Numbered from the stretch's first letter, positions 7,310-16,241 are shown. The stretch is 19,856 nucleotides of DNA from UBA1723 sp045642085 (GCA_045642085.1 JAZUIF010000126.1:1-19856), one strand, 5' to 3'. Made by a program: numbers and translations. Notes: a model not told the origin generated them from the letters alone.

Positions 7310-9106
7310 ATGATTGAAATTGGAAAAATTCGTGAGTTGATGGCTCAAAGAGGCGTTGATGCTATCGTGGTGGGTGATAGCGACCCTCATTTCAGCGAAT
7401 ATCCCGCAGATTGCTTCTGCCTCCGCTCTTTTTTGAGTGGTTTCGATGGTTCAAACGGCACTCTTGTGGTAACAAAAAATGATGCTGCTCTTTGGACTGA
7501 TTCAAGATATTATTTGCAGGCGACTGAACAACTGCGTCCTGCTGGCATCCGTATGGTGAAGCAGGAGATCGAAAGTTCGATTCCAGAATTTTTATCGTCA
7601 GTTTTGAATTCCGGTGACGTGATTGCCCTTGATCCATGGAACACGTCTCTGTCGGAAGAAAAAGAATTTATGAATGTAGGGGCAATTCCTTGTGGTTGCC
7701 CAGATGATGGTTGTCACAGTAAAATCATGAAGATTTCCTACGATGAAAGTTTATATGAATCGTTGTGGTTTGGTCAGCAACCGAAGATGTCGGATTCTAA
7801 ATTATTCATCCATTCTGAGAAATATGCAGGTGAGTCGGCAAGGTCAAAAATAGATAAATGCCGTAAGTTTTTCGAGTCCAAAAATGCGGACGCGATGCTC
7901 GTCTCGACACTTGACGAAGTGGCGTGGGTGACAAATCTTAGAGGTGCGGATTCCCTATGCACTCCGATATTTTACTCATATTTAATAATTGAAAAGAATA
8001 AATCGACGTTGTTTGTCGACACTCTGAAAATCACTGAGGATGTACAATTTTATTTATGTGCGAATGGTATAAACGTAGCTTCATATTCGGCATTCGCACA
8101 GTGTTTGCGTGATAGTTTGTCTGGTGCATCAGTTTTGTTGGAGAATGCAAAATGTAATATTGCGACATCTAGAATTCTAAATAAGAAGGTGTCGTCGACA
8201 CGAAAATTCATTGAGGAATTGAAGTCAGTCAAGAATACGATTCAGCTGGAATGTGAGAGAAAAATTATGGTGGATGATGGAGTAGCTCTTGTCCGACTTC
8301 TAATGTGGTTGGAGAAAAATCGTGACAATGGTTTGCATGAGACTGATATTGCCGACAAGATAGCTGAGTTGAGAAAACAGTCGTCGGAATATATTTGTGA
8401 AAGTTTTGATACGATTGCTGGGTTTGCAGACCATGGAGCCATTGTTCACTATTCAGCAAAGAAGGGTAGTGATTATAAATTGACTCCTGACAATATTATT
8501 TTGATTGATACAGGTGGAAATTATCTTGGTGGCACAACAGATATCACACGAACAGTATCGTTGGCAGAATCTCCGTCGGCTGAGCAAAAACGTGATTATA
8601 CATTGGTGTTGAAAGGTCATATAGCGATTCAACTACAGAAGTTTCCTGTCGGAACGGTTGGTTTTCAAATCGATACGCTTGCCCGCCAATACATGTGGAA
8701 TGCAGGATTGAATTATGGACACGGCACAGGTCATGGAGTGGGACATTTCCTTGGAGTGCACGAAGGTCCGCAGTCGATGAGCAAAAAAAGTGCAAGTTAT
8801 GAACTAAAGGAAGGAATGTTCATAACAGATGAGCCAGGACTTTATCGTACAGGCAAGTGGGGAATTAGAATAGAGAATATGTTGGCTGTGAAGAAAGCAG
8901 AAACGACTGATTTTGGGGAGTTTATGCAATTTGAGACACTGACACTATGCCCATACGACCGCAAGCTGATAGAGGAGTCGATGCTAACAGAAGAAGAAAA
9001 AAAATGGTTGAACGACTATCATGCTACAGTCAGAACTCGTTTAACAAATTTTTTGAATGTTGAAGAAAATGCTTGGCTTGAAGTGCAAACTAAAAACTTT
9101 ATTTAG
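7310..9106 (+). CDS. Xaa-Pro aminopeptidase, M24B family, long three-domain form
   Basis: This is a 598-residue cytosolic metallopeptidase that removes an N-terminal residue preceding proline. The first domain has the family pattern SDPHFSEYPAD...FLSGFDGSNGT...LWTDSRYYLQA. A second creatinase-like domain follows, then the C-terminal pita-bread domain. The dinuclear metal ligands are visible: D400 (LIDTGG), D411 (TTDITRT), H475 (GTGHGVGH), E508 (TDEPGLY) and E522 (IRIENM). Length matches the roughly 600-residue aminopeptidase-P-like enzymes of Bacteroidota. ATG 7310 is chosen because the family starts about ten residues before xxRxLMxxxGxDA, and the upstream codons overlap the promoter box. 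The gene has no terminator of its own; the promoter box of the next gene begins right at its stop codon. Confidence 0.92.
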   Translation: MIEIGKIRELMAQRGVDAIVVGDSDPHFSEYPADCFCLRSFLSGFDGSNGTLVVTKNDAALWTDSRYYLQATEQLRPAGIRMVKQEIESSIPEFLSSVLNSGDVIALDPWNTSLSEEKEFMNVGAIPCGCPDDGCHSKIMKISYDESLYESLWFGQQPKMSDSKLFIHSEKYAGESARSKIDKCRKFFESKNADAMLVSTLDEVAWVTNLRGADSLCTPIFYSYLIIEKNKSTLFVDTLKITEDVQFYLCANGINVASYSAFAQCLRDSLSGASVLLENAKCNIATSRILNKKVSSTRKFIEELKSVKNTIQLECERKIMVDDGVALVRLLMWLEKNRDNGLHETDIADKIAELRKQSSEYICESFDTIAGFADHGAIVHYSAKKGSDYKLTPDNIILIDTGGNYLGGTTDITRTVSLAESPSAEQKRDYTLVLKGHIAIQLQKFPVGTVGFQIDTLARQYMWNAGLNYGHGTGHGVGHFLGVHEGPQSMSKKSASYELKEGMFITDEPGLYRTGKWGIRIENMLAVKKAETTDFGEFMQFETLTLCPYDRKLIEESMLTEEEKKWLNDYHATVRTRLTNFLNVEENAWLEVQTKNFI

Positions 9107-9114
9107 TACATTTG
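9107..9114 (+). promoter_or_regulatory. Predicted -7 promoter box of the thioredoxin-like gene
   Basis: TACATTTG fits TAnnTTTG exactly and begins one base after the preceding stop codon, which gives a leader of roughly 30 bases to the ATG at 9149. A clear -33 element was not found, so the gene may also be read from the upstream promoter. Confidence 0.5.
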
Positions 9115-9148
9115 CAGAAATTAAAAAGAAACAACAAAAGAAATAGAT

Positions 9149-10600
9149 ATGAAAAAAATCATTTTCTCATTTTTGGCGTTGATATGTGCAGCTTTTTCAT
9201 TTGCAGCGCCAGCTACTAAGGAAGGCCCATATCATATTGAGGTCAAGATGACGGATATCAAAGACACATCAAAAGTGTTTTTGGCTTTCTACTACAACGG
9301 AAAGACATATTCGAAAGATACAGCACAGTTCAATGGAAAAGGAGTTGCCGTTTTTGATGGTAGCAAAAGAGAGGCAGACAAGCAGAGACTAGATGAAGGA
9401 ATGTATATTGTCTACTTCAAGCAAGACAAGTTCTTTGATTTGCTAGTCGGAAAAGACCAGAACATCAAGCTAAAGGCAGACACAACAGATTTGACACCAG
9501 TAGTGACTATGGGAGATGAGTCAGTTCATTTCTCTAATCTTGTCAAATTCATGTCGGAGAAAAACAAGGAGCGTAAGGATGCTGTAGAAAGTAAAAAGGC
9601 AGGAAAGATGGATTCTCTTACTTTCGATACAAAGATGAAGAAGCTTTCTGAAGAGGTAGAGGCGTTCCAGAAGAAAGAGATTGAGTCGACAAAAGGAACT
9701 TTCTATTCTTCGTTTGTAAAAGGAACAATTTCTGTAGAAGTTCCTGATTTCGCAGAGTTGCCTGACACTGCAAGACCAATGGCAAGATATCAGTTTACTA
9801 AGAATCACTTTTTTGACAATATCGATTTGTCAGACCCTCGTATGTTGAGAACTCCATATTTCTCAGGTAAGGTAGACAATTATATGACAAGATTGATTCC
9901 TATTCCAGATTCATTGTATGAAGCTGCAGACGTATTGATTCAGAAGAGTCAAGGAAACAAGGAGACATACCAGACAATGCTAAGCAAGATGATGAATTAT
10001 GGCTTGAAGAGTAATATGATGGGTATGGACAAGATGTGGTATCAGATTGCAGAGAAGTATTATTTGTCAGGCAAAGCAGAATGGGCAGACTCATCTTGGA
10101 TTGAGGATTTGAAGGCAGAGTGCAAGAAAGTACGCTACAATATGATTGGTATGACAGCCAAGAACTTGAAGATGCGTCGTCAGGACTCTACAATGATACA
10201 GTTAAAGGATTTGCGTCCTGAGAATGGAAAGAATGAGTTTGTGCTTGTATACTTCTTTGAGCCAACATGTGGACACTGTAAGAAGATTACACCAGTATTG
10301 CACGACTCTGTCTATGTAAAGTATAAGGACAAAGGATTTGAGGTGTTCTGCTGCTATACACAGACAGACAAGAAAGAGTGGACAGATTTCTTGAACAAGC
10401 ATAATTTGCACGATTGGGTTAACGTATGGGATCCAGGAAGAGAATCATATTTCTGGGAGTTCTATGATGCGACAGTTACACCAGGAGTGTACTTGCTAAA
10501 CAAGGAGAGAAAAATTGTAGCAAAGAAGATAAGCACAGAGTCTTTGGATCAGATTTTGGAGGAAGAGTTGATAAAACGAAAACAAGAGAAAAAAGATTAA
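9149..10600 (+). CDS. Exported thioredoxin-fold protein with CGHC active site
   Basis: The 483-residue product begins with a signal peptide (MKKIIFSFLALICAAFSFA). An N-terminal beta-rich region (IEVKMTDIKDTSKVFLAFYYNGK) resembles the DUF4369-type domains of Bacteroidota redox proteins. A charged helical middle follows, and a C-terminal thioredoxin/TlpA-like domain spans about 345-475. The redox motif EPTCGHCKK places cysteines at 374 and 377, and the cis-proline loop is TVTPGVYLL. Such proteins probably reduce or shuffle disulfides in the periplasm; the partner is unknown. The neighbouring GldJ-like lipoprotein has its own promoter, so the two are not clearly one operon. Confidence 0.88.
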   Translation: MKKIIFSFLALICAAFSFAAPATKEGPYHIEVKMTDIKDTSKVFLAFYYNGKTYSKDTAQFNGKGVAVFDGSKREADKQRLDEGMYIVYFKQDKFFDLLVGKDQNIKLKADTTDLTPVVTMGDESVHFSNLVKFMSEKNKERKDAVESKKAGKMDSLTFDTKMKKLSEEVEAFQKKEIESTKGTFYSSFVKGTISVEVPDFAELPDTARPMARYQFTKNHFFDNIDLSDPRMLRTPYFSGKVDNYMTRLIPIPDSLYEAADVLIQKSQGNKETYQTMLSKMMNYGLKSNMMGMDKMWYQIAEKYYLSGKAEWADSSWIEDLKAECKKVRYNMIGMTAKNLKMRRQDSTMIQLKDLRPENGKNEFVLVYFFEPTCGHCKKITPVLHDSVYVKYKDKGFEVFCCYTQTDKKEWTDFLNKHNLHDWVNVWDPGRESYFWEFYDATVTPGVYLLNKERKIVAKKISTESLDQILEEELIKRKQEKKD

Positions 10601-10818
10601 AAAAGTAGTTTGCCAACATAAAAATGGCCGTTTTTAATCAAATTTATCAACTTTTTTGCAATAAAATCACAAAAGTATTTTGCAAGAAATAAAGTTTATC
10701 TATTTTTGCCAACCATACAATACGGGCGAACTCGAAAAAAGGAAGAAGGGTTAACCTGAATGGTATGAATTTAAGTTAGAAATAAAATTAGTAAATTATC
10801 TTATACTCGAAAGGTACT
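10601..10818 (+). other. AT-rich intergenic leader region of the gldJ-like gene
   Basis: This 218-base spacer carries two copies of TTTGCCAAC (10609-10617 and 10705-10713), several TTTTGC strings, and a small AAAAA-TGGCCG-TTTTT hairpin at about 10620-10635 that could be a weak terminator for the upstream gene. The right half is the roughly 100-base untranslated leader downstream of the predicted promoter. I see no small gene in it. Confidence 0.45.
10679..10708 (+). promoter_or_regulatory. Bacteroidota-type promoter of the gldJ-like gene
   Basis: TTTG at 10679-10682 and TATTTTTG at 10701-10708 are separated by 18 bases, close to the -33 TTTG / -7 TAnnTTTG arrangement. Transcription would start near 10713-10716, leaving a leader of about 105 bases. 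Confidence 0.65.
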
Positions 10819-12390
10819 ATGAAACACTTAAAGCTTTTTACGCCGGTCACAGCGATGTTGATCTTAGGAGCTTTGACTACATCATGTGGTAAGAAGTCCT
10901 TGAAAGATTCACAAGAATCGAATGTAACCGGATGGAAGTACAACGACAAAGAGAACGGTGGTTACCAGGTAACTATCGGTTATGAACAGGATACACCGAC
11001 TGGTATGACATTCATCCAGGGTGGTACTTTCACAATGGGTCGTGTTATTGAGGATGTATTAGGAGATTGGAATAACATTCCACGTCGTGTCACTGTAGCT
11101 TCGTTCTACATGGACCAATATGAGATTGCCAATGTAAACTGGCGTGAGTATTTGTACTGGATGTCAAATGTATTCCACAATACTCCTGAGTTGATCGAGA
11201 GAGCTCGCCCTGACACTTTGGTATGGCGTGAGGAGTTGTCTTACAACGAGCCATATTTGGAGTACTACTTCACACACGTGTCATACAACTACTATCCAGT
11301 TGTAGGTGTGTCTTGGGAGCAGGCAAGCGATTTCTGTATTTGGCGTTCTGACCGTGTAAACGAGAGAAGAATGGTTGAAGCAGGAACAATCCAGTATCCA
11401 GATTTCCAGGCATTGAAGGGAAATACAGATGCTAACGATATCGCTCAGAACCAGGTATTCAGCACAGACAAGTACTTGATGAAGGGTGATTACAAGCCAA
11501 CAGAAGGAAAGAAGAGTTTGAAGGATGTATACGGAAATGCAAGAAAGACTAACATGTCTGACGGTATCCTACTTCCTAAGTATCGTCTCCCAACCGAGGC
11601 TGAGTGGGAGTACGCTGCATACGGAATTCTTTCTGTAGAAGGTGAGGAAAACTACGAGGAGAAGAAGATCTATCCTTGGTATGGTCACCAGATGCGTAAC
11701 CCAGGTAAAGATAAGAAAGCAAATCGCGGTCAGATGTATGCTAACTACGTAAGAGGTCGTGGTGACTACATGGGTATCGGAGGAAGCTTGAATGACCACG
11801 CTACAATTACAGCTCCAGTTGATGCCTTCTGGCCAAATGAGTTCGGTCTATACAACATGGCTGGTAACGTAAATGAGTGGGTACTTGATGTATATCGTGT
11901 TTTGACTTCAGATGATGAGCAGGAGTACAACCCATTCCGTGGTAACCAGTATGTAAGCCCAGTAATGGAGCAGACAACTCTTGAGGATGGTACTACAGCT
12001 AAGGTTCCTCAGATCGATAGCCTTGGTCGTGTTATCTTCGCTATCCCAGCTGATAAGGATACAGAGCTTGACAAGTACGCTCGTCTTGATGTAAGAAACT
12101 TCAAGGATGGTGATGGCCAGAGTGCTCTTGATAGAAATCAGTGGACTGCAATCGTTGATCCAGATATCGCAACTAAGAAGTTGTATGATCCAGATGCTGG
12201 TCAGGCTGTTTCTAAGTTGACTTCTAACATCTCTAACACAACTCGTGTTTATAAGGGTGGTTCTTGGAAGGATCGTTCATACTGGTTGAGCCCAGCTCAG
12301 AGACGTTATCTTGATCAGACTAAGTCTCGCAGCGACCTAGGTTTCCGTTGCGCTATGTCTAAGGTAGGTCCTGAGGATGATAACAGATAA
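10819..12390 (+). CDS. gldJ: GldJ/GldK-family gliding and type IX secretion lipoprotein
   Basis: The 523-residue outer-membrane lipoprotein has a lipobox LTTSCGKK (Cys23). Its body is a formylglycine-generating-enzyme-like (FGE-sulfatase) domain: GMTFIQGGTFTMGRV, then IPRRVTVASFYMDQYEIANVNWREYL, LPTEAEWEYAAYG, NMAGNVNEWVLDVYR and RVYKGGSWKDRSYWLSPAQRRY...DLGFRCAM. Family members GldJ and GldK (PorK) are structural lipoproteins of the gliding/T9SS apparatus and are not known to be enzymes. I favour GldJ because of the DWNN-xP-R and PDTLVWR segments, because murF follows (the gldJ-murF order that I recall from flavobacteria), and because no gldL/M/N genes follow as expected for gldK/porK. Codon use (GGT, CGT, AAC, GTA) looks like that of tuf, suggesting high expression. 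It has its own promoter and a strong terminator. Confidence 0.8.
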   Translation: MKHLKLFTPVTAMLILGALTTSCGKKSLKDSQESNVTGWKYNDKENGGYQVTIGYEQDTPTGMTFIQGGTFTMGRVIEDVLGDWNNIPRRVTVASFYMDQYEIANVNWREYLYWMSNVFHNTPELIERARPDTLVWREELSYNEPYLEYYFTHVSYNYYPVVGVSWEQASDFCIWRSDRVNERRMVEAGTIQYPDFQALKGNTDANDIAQNQVFSTDKYLMKGDYKPTEGKKSLKDVYGNARKTNMSDGILLPKYRLPTEAEWEYAAYGILSVEGEENYEEKKIYPWYGHQMRNPGKDKKANRGQMYANYVRGRGDYMGIGGSLNDHATITAPVDAFWPNEFGLYNMAGNVNEWVLDVYRVLTSDDEQEYNPFRGNQYVSPVMEQTTLEDGTTAKVPQIDSLGRVIFAIPADKDTELDKYARLDVRNFKDGDGQSALDRNQWTAIVDPDIATKKLYDPDAGQAVSKLTSNISNTTRVYKGGSWKDRSYWLSPAQRRYLDQTKSRSDLGFRCAMSKVGPEDDNR

Positions 12391-12415
12391 ACAGTAAGTT
12401 TATAAAAACATAAGA

Positions 12416-12450
12416 AACGGAGCTTCCAATTTTTGGAGGCTTCGTTTTTT
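12416..12450 (+). terminator. Intrinsic terminator of the gldJ-like gene
   Basis: Arms 12416-12427 and 12435-12446 form a 12-bp stem with two G-U pairs and a 7-nt loop, followed by a T6 run (12445-12450). It begins 25 bases after the stop codon. Confidence 0.85.
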
Positions 12451-12623
12451 GTTGATTAACAAAGAATTTGAAGATTATATTGCAGTTGTCTAAAATGAGG
12501 ATTGTTAAGAACCCATATTTGGATTTTGCCTTGCCCATCTCTAACGCGAGATCGTACGATGTGCAAAACAAACGTGTTTGGACAACTTGTATATAATTGC
12601 CAAGAATTTTATAAGACAAAGAA

Positions 12624-13907
12624 ATGGATATTAAATCGATATATTCTCTTTTCGTCCAATGTGATGGTGTCTCTACAGACAGCAGAAAATGCCAGAAGGA
12701 TTCGATGTTTGTTGCTTTGAAAGGTGATAACTTTGATGGCAATGTGTTCGCTGAGAGCGCTATTGAAGCCGGGTGCAAATATTCACTAACAAGTGATGAA
12801 TCTCGTGCTAATAACAAAACAATTTTCTATGTTCCAGATACGTTGCTTGCTCTTCAACAGTTGGCTTCTTATCACCGCCAACAAATGAACGCAACAGTGA
12901 TCGCAATCACTGGAACAAATGGTAAGACTACAACTAAGGAACTTACTTCTGCTGTGATGAAGGCTAAGTATGGTGATGATGTGGTTAATACGGAGGGTAA
13001 TCTCAATAATCATATCGGTGTTCCGTTGACTTTACTTCGCATCAAATCTCATCACAAGTATGCTATTGTGGAGATGGGCGCTAATCACCCAGGTGAAATC
13101 AAGACATTGGCTGATATCGCGATGCCTGATTATGGTCTGATCACAAACGTCGGTACAGCTCATATTTTAGGATTCGGTTCTTTTGAAGGAGTAATCAAGA
13201 CAAAGACAGAATTATACGAAAACTTGAAAAAGAGTAATGGCACTATCTTCGTAAATGGTGCTAATCAAAATATATTCCCAAAATCAGAGGGAGCAAAACG
13301 AATTATCTACGGAGTAGAGGGCTCAGCTTTAAACGCTACTGTAGAATCGGCAGATCCATTCTTGAAGGTGAAATTCACTAATGGTTTGTCGGCTCAGACA
13401 AATCTTATCGGTGCTTATAATCTGGAGAATGTAATGGCTGCCGCTTGTGTCGGAACTCATTTTGGAGTTGACATGTCGCAGATCGTATCAGCTTTGGAGA
13501 ATTATAAGCCATCAAACAACAGATCACAGTTTATTCCGACTGCGTCAAATAAACTTATTGTCGACGCTTATAATGCCAATCCAACAAGTATGAAGGCCGC
13601 ACTCGACAACTTCTTCTCATTGAAGTCAGAGTCGGAGAAGGCATTGGTGCTTGGTGATATGCGTGAGCTTGGTGCTGATTCTGAGACTGAACACAATAAG
13701 ATCGTTGAGATGATTGCAGCGTCGGGTATCAAGAAAGTGATGCTTGTCGGAGATTGTTTTGCTGCCGCAGCTAAAGATGGTATGTCGACATTTAAGAATG
13801 TTGATGAACTTATCTCAGTATTGGCTGAAAATAAATTGAATGGATGCCTTGTTTTGATCAAGGGCTCAAACAGTATCAAACTTACTAAAGTTGTAGAATA
13901 CTTATGA
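12624..13907 (+). CDS. murF: UDP-N-acetylmuramoyl-tripeptide--D-alanyl-D-alanine ligase
   Basis: This 427-residue cytosolic Mur ligase uses ATP to add D-Ala-D-Ala to the UDP-MurNAc-tripeptide, the last cytoplasmic step before lipid I formation. The N-terminal domain has DGVSTDSRKCQKDSMFVALKG. The ATP-binding loop AITGTNGKTTTKE lies around 94-106. EGNLNNHIGVPLTLL and VEMGANHPGEI follow, and the C-terminal domain has the MurF signature DAYNANPTSMKAAL. Length is slightly under the usual 430-460. ATG 12624 begins at the conserved N-terminus. The gene lies 174 bases after the gldJ terminator and its stop overlaps the start of the next gene (ATGA), so it leads an operon of at least four genes. Confidence 0.96.
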   Translation: MDIKSIYSLFVQCDGVSTDSRKCQKDSMFVALKGDNFDGNVFAESAIEAGCKYSLTSDESRANNKTIFYVPDTLLALQQLASYHRQQMNATVIAITGTNGKTTTKELTSAVMKAKYGDDVVNTEGNLNNHIGVPLTLLRIKSHHKYAIVEMGANHPGEIKTLADIAMPDYGLITNVGTAHILGFGSFEGVIKTKTELYENLKKSNGTIFVNGANQNIFPKSEGAKRIIYGVEGSALNATVESADPFLKVKFTNGLSAQTNLIGAYNLENVMAAACVGTHFGVDMSQIVSALENYKPSNNRSQFIPTASNKLIVDAYNANPTSMKAALDNFFSLKSESEKALVLGDMRELGADSETEHNKIVEMIAASGIKKVMLVGDCFAAAAKDGMSTFKNVDELISVLAENKLNGCLVLIKGSNSIKLTKVVEYL

Positions 13908-14377
13908 ATTCAACGTTGACTTTGTTCTTGTTCTTTATCGCAATTGTTGCGGTATGGATTCTTTTCTATAATCTTCGCAGAAAACAGAAAGAGGCAGAAG
14001 AGGCTTTGCGTAAAGCTCAACTTTCTGAAGAGGAGAAGGCTAAAGAGCAGGAAGAGGAGGCTGCAAAAGAGCAGGCAGAAGATTCTGAATGTTGTGGACA
14101 GCATGAGGTATGTGAGAAGACAAACCTTATGAACACCAGTCTCAAATATGAATATTACGACGATGAGGAGCTTGATGCACTTGCTGGAATCAACCCTGAG
14201 GAATATTCAGATGAGCAGATCGCTCAATTACGAGAGGTGTTTGAAACATTGAAAGAGTATGATGTTGCAGGTTGGCTAAGAAGTTTACAGATGAGAAACA
14301 TCGAGTTGCCTGAGGACATCAAAGAGGATGCTCTGCTAATTGTTAGTGATTTAAGAGAAAGAGAGAATGTTAAGTAA
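13904..14377 (+). CDS. Small membrane-anchored conserved protein with CCGxHxxC motif
   Basis: This 157-residue protein has unknown function. It has one N-terminal membrane helix (TLTLFLFFIAIVAVWILFYNL, about 4-24), then a highly charged Lys/Glu coiled-coil-like stretch (25-60), a cysteine motif C63-C64-G-Q-H67-E-V-C70, and an acidic C-terminal domain with YYDDEELD and VAGWLRSLQMRNIELPEDI. The protein would face the cytoplasm or periplasm with the soluble part. The Cys/His cluster could bind a metal or be a redox site; this is inference. I recall similar small proteins in Bacteroidales genomes, but no characterised member. It is translationally coupled to murF (4-base overlap) and overlaps the LtaS-like gene by 11 bases, which suggests an envelope role. 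Confidence 0.85.
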   Translation: MNSTLTLFLFFIAIVAVWILFYNLRRKQKEAEEALRKAQLSEEEKAKEQEEEAAKEQAEDSECCGQHEVCEKTNLMNTSLKYEYYDDEELDALAGINPEEYSDEQIAQLREVFETLKEYDVAGWLRSLQMRNIELPEDIKEDALLIVSDLRERENVK

Positions 14378-16238
14378 GGGAATTTATTTATCATTTTTCT
14401 ATTTGTATTTCATGATGTGCTTCATCTTGGAGCGCATCTTGTTTGCTTTATTCAATTTCAACAGTACTTTTCAAAATGGAATTAGTGAGCCGATAAGGTC
14501 GTTTGTCCATGGTTTTCCTATGGATTTGTCGGCTAGTGGCTATTTTATGATTCCGTTTTTAGTAGCGGCGTTGATTTTTTCTTTCTGGAAAAACAAGTCT
14601 GCTGAATATAAAACCTACAAGGTGATAGGAATAGTGTTGTCGTTGATGACTGCATTTTTCTGCGTCCTTGATGTGCTGCTTTATCCAGCTTGGGGATTCC
14701 GTCTGGATGCGACTCCGTTCTTCTATATGCAGTCGCCGACAGCAGCTCTTGCAAGCGGAACTTCCTCTGATTATCTTATCTATGGGTCGCTGCTGGTAAT
14801 TCTTGCGTCGGCATTTGTATTAGGATTTACATGTCTGCTATCAAAGGTTTGTGATATTTCAAAAAGAGAATCTGTTTCCAGGTTTGATGGAATTGGATTT
14901 AATCTTATCCCAACTTTACTCTCTGTCGGTTTGGTTGTTCTTGCCATTCGTGGAGGAGTAGGCGTGTCGACAATGAACCCCGGTAGAGTTTACTTTAGCG
15001 ACAATGTTTATTTCAACCATCTGGCCCTCAACTTGAATTGGAATCTGATGTATTCACTTCAAAAGACAGATGATTTCTCGGAATATTACACCTTAGCTGA
15101 CGACGAAGCCCAACGTATTTATGAAGAGAATTTGGCTACGTCGAGTGTCATTTGTGATTCTCTAAAATCTGATTTACGTTCGTGTGTCTCAACAAGCGAC
15201 ACTCTTCTCAATACGAAGCGTCCGAATGTTCTTCTTTGTATAATGGAGAGTTTTGGCGGAACTGCTTGTCGACTTACAGGAGGGGAAGATGCTATGCCTA
15301 ACCTTTGCAAATTTGCAGAAGCTGGTATAGTATTCAACCGTTGTTACGCTAATAGCTTTCGTACTGATAGAGGTTTGGCATGTATACTTGCATCTTATCC
15401 AGGAATGCCTACAACCTCGCTAATGAAGGTGACAAACAAATGTCAGAATGTAAAGAAACTACCATCAGCACTTAAAGAAGTTGGGTATAAGAACTCATTC
15501 TATTATGGTGGAGATATCAATTTCACCAATATGAATTCCTTCTTAGTCATGTCGGGATATGAGAAAATCATTTGTGATGCTAATTTTTCTAAAGAACAAA
15601 AGCAATCAAAGTGGGGAGCGTATGATCATGTCTTGTTTGATTATGTAGCCAATGATTTTGAAAAAGGAGAATTTGAAGATGGATTTTTCTGTACCGTCTT
15701 GTCTTCCAGCAGTCATGAACCATTTGAAGTGCCATATAATAAACATGACGATAAATATCTGAATTCAGTGATGTATACCGATAGCTGTCTTGGCTCCTTT
15801 TTGGACAGATTCCGCCAGACAAAGTATTGGGATAATACACTTATTATAATTTTACCAGATCATTCCACAACGTTTGTAGGAGGTTTGGCAAACTCCGATT
15901 CTTTACGTTATCGAATCCCGATGGTGTGGGGTGGAGGAGCAGTGAAGAAACATACCGAAATAGATAAAATCTGTTCTCAGATTGATTTGTCGGCCACTTT
16001 GTTGAGCCAATTAGGCATAAATCATGACGATTTTATGTTTAGTAAGGATGTTTTTGACAATAATTCGCCAGAATTTGCTATTTTTGCATTCAACAATGGT
16101 TTTGGTATCATTGAAAAAGAAGGTTTCGCATCCTACGACTATGATTCTCAGAAAGAGATCGTGTCGTCAAATGTAGAAATATTAGAGAGAGGTAAATCAT
16201 TTATTCAAACAGTTTATAGAGATTTTGAAAGGAGGTGA
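14367..16238 (+). CDS. LtaS-like membrane phosphatase-superfamily transferase
   Basis: The 623-residue protein has five N-terminal membrane helices (about 8-30, 57-74, 86-107, 136-159 and 178-196) followed by a large extracytoplasmic alkaline-phosphatase/sulfatase-superfamily domain. The catalytic residues match those of lipoteichoic acid synthase: E294 in MESFGG, nucleophile T333 in SFRTDRG, H450 in SSSHEPF, and D498-H499 in LPDHST. In Gram-positives such enzymes polymerise glycerol phosphate; in Gram-negatives relatives move phosphoglycerol or phosphoethanolamine onto glycans or lipids. The true substrate in this lineage is unknown. ATG 14367 overlaps the preceding gene, and its stop lies within the Shine-Dalgarno sequence of the next gene. 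Confidence 0.88.
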   Translation: MLSKGIYLSFFYLYFMMCFILERILFALFNFNSTFQNGISEPIRSFVHGFPMDLSASGYFMIPFLVAALIFSFWKNKSAEYKTYKVIGIVLSLMTAFFCVLDVLLYPAWGFRLDATPFFYMQSPTAALASGTSSDYLIYGSLLVILASAFVLGFTCLLSKVCDISKRESVSRFDGIGFNLIPTLLSVGLVVLAIRGGVGVSTMNPGRVYFSDNVYFNHLALNLNWNLMYSLQKTDDFSEYYTLADDEAQRIYEENLATSSVICDSLKSDLRSCVSTSDTLLNTKRPNVLLCIMESFGGTACRLTGGEDAMPNLCKFAEAGIVFNRCYANSFRTDRGLACILASYPGMPTTSLMKVTNKCQNVKKLPSALKEVGYKNSFYYGGDINFTNMNSFLVMSGYEKIICDANFSKEQKQSKWGAYDHVLFDYVANDFEKGEFEDGFFCTVLSSSSHEPFEVPYNKHDDKYLNSVMYTDSCLGSFLDRFRQTKYWDNTLIIILPDHSTTFVGGLANSDSLRYRIPMVWGGGAVKKHTEIDKICSQIDLSATLLSQLGINHDDFMFSKDVFDNNSPEFAIFAFNNGFGIIEKEGFASYDYDSQKEIVSSNVEILERGKSFIQTVYRDFERR

Positions 16239-16239
16239 T
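16227..16239 (+). promoter_or_regulatory. Unusually perfect Shine-Dalgarno sequence before the radical SAM gene
   Basis: GAAAGGAGGTGAT lies with its GGAGG core six bases before the ATG at 16242. It is complementary to the conserved CCUCCU end of 16S rRNA over at least eleven bases. No other gene in this window has more than a weak purine stretch at this place. The same bases encode the final residues and the stop of the LtaS-like gene. Confidence 0.8.
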
Positions 16240-16241
16240 AT

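Noticed and set aside
12551..12560. Palindrome ATCGTACGAT upstream of murF
   Set aside because: Ten-base palindromes are expected by chance in a window this size, and no second copy or known operator was seen.
12577..12599. TTTG plus TATAATTG before murF as a promoter
   Set aside because: The spacing is only 11 bases and the -7 box has a mismatch. murF must have a promoter after the gldJ terminator, but I could not place it.
12359..12817. Open frame of 152 codons on the minus strand between gldJ and murF
   Set aside because: It overlaps the gldJ terminator and the conserved start of murF, has no recognisable domain, and shows no promoter.
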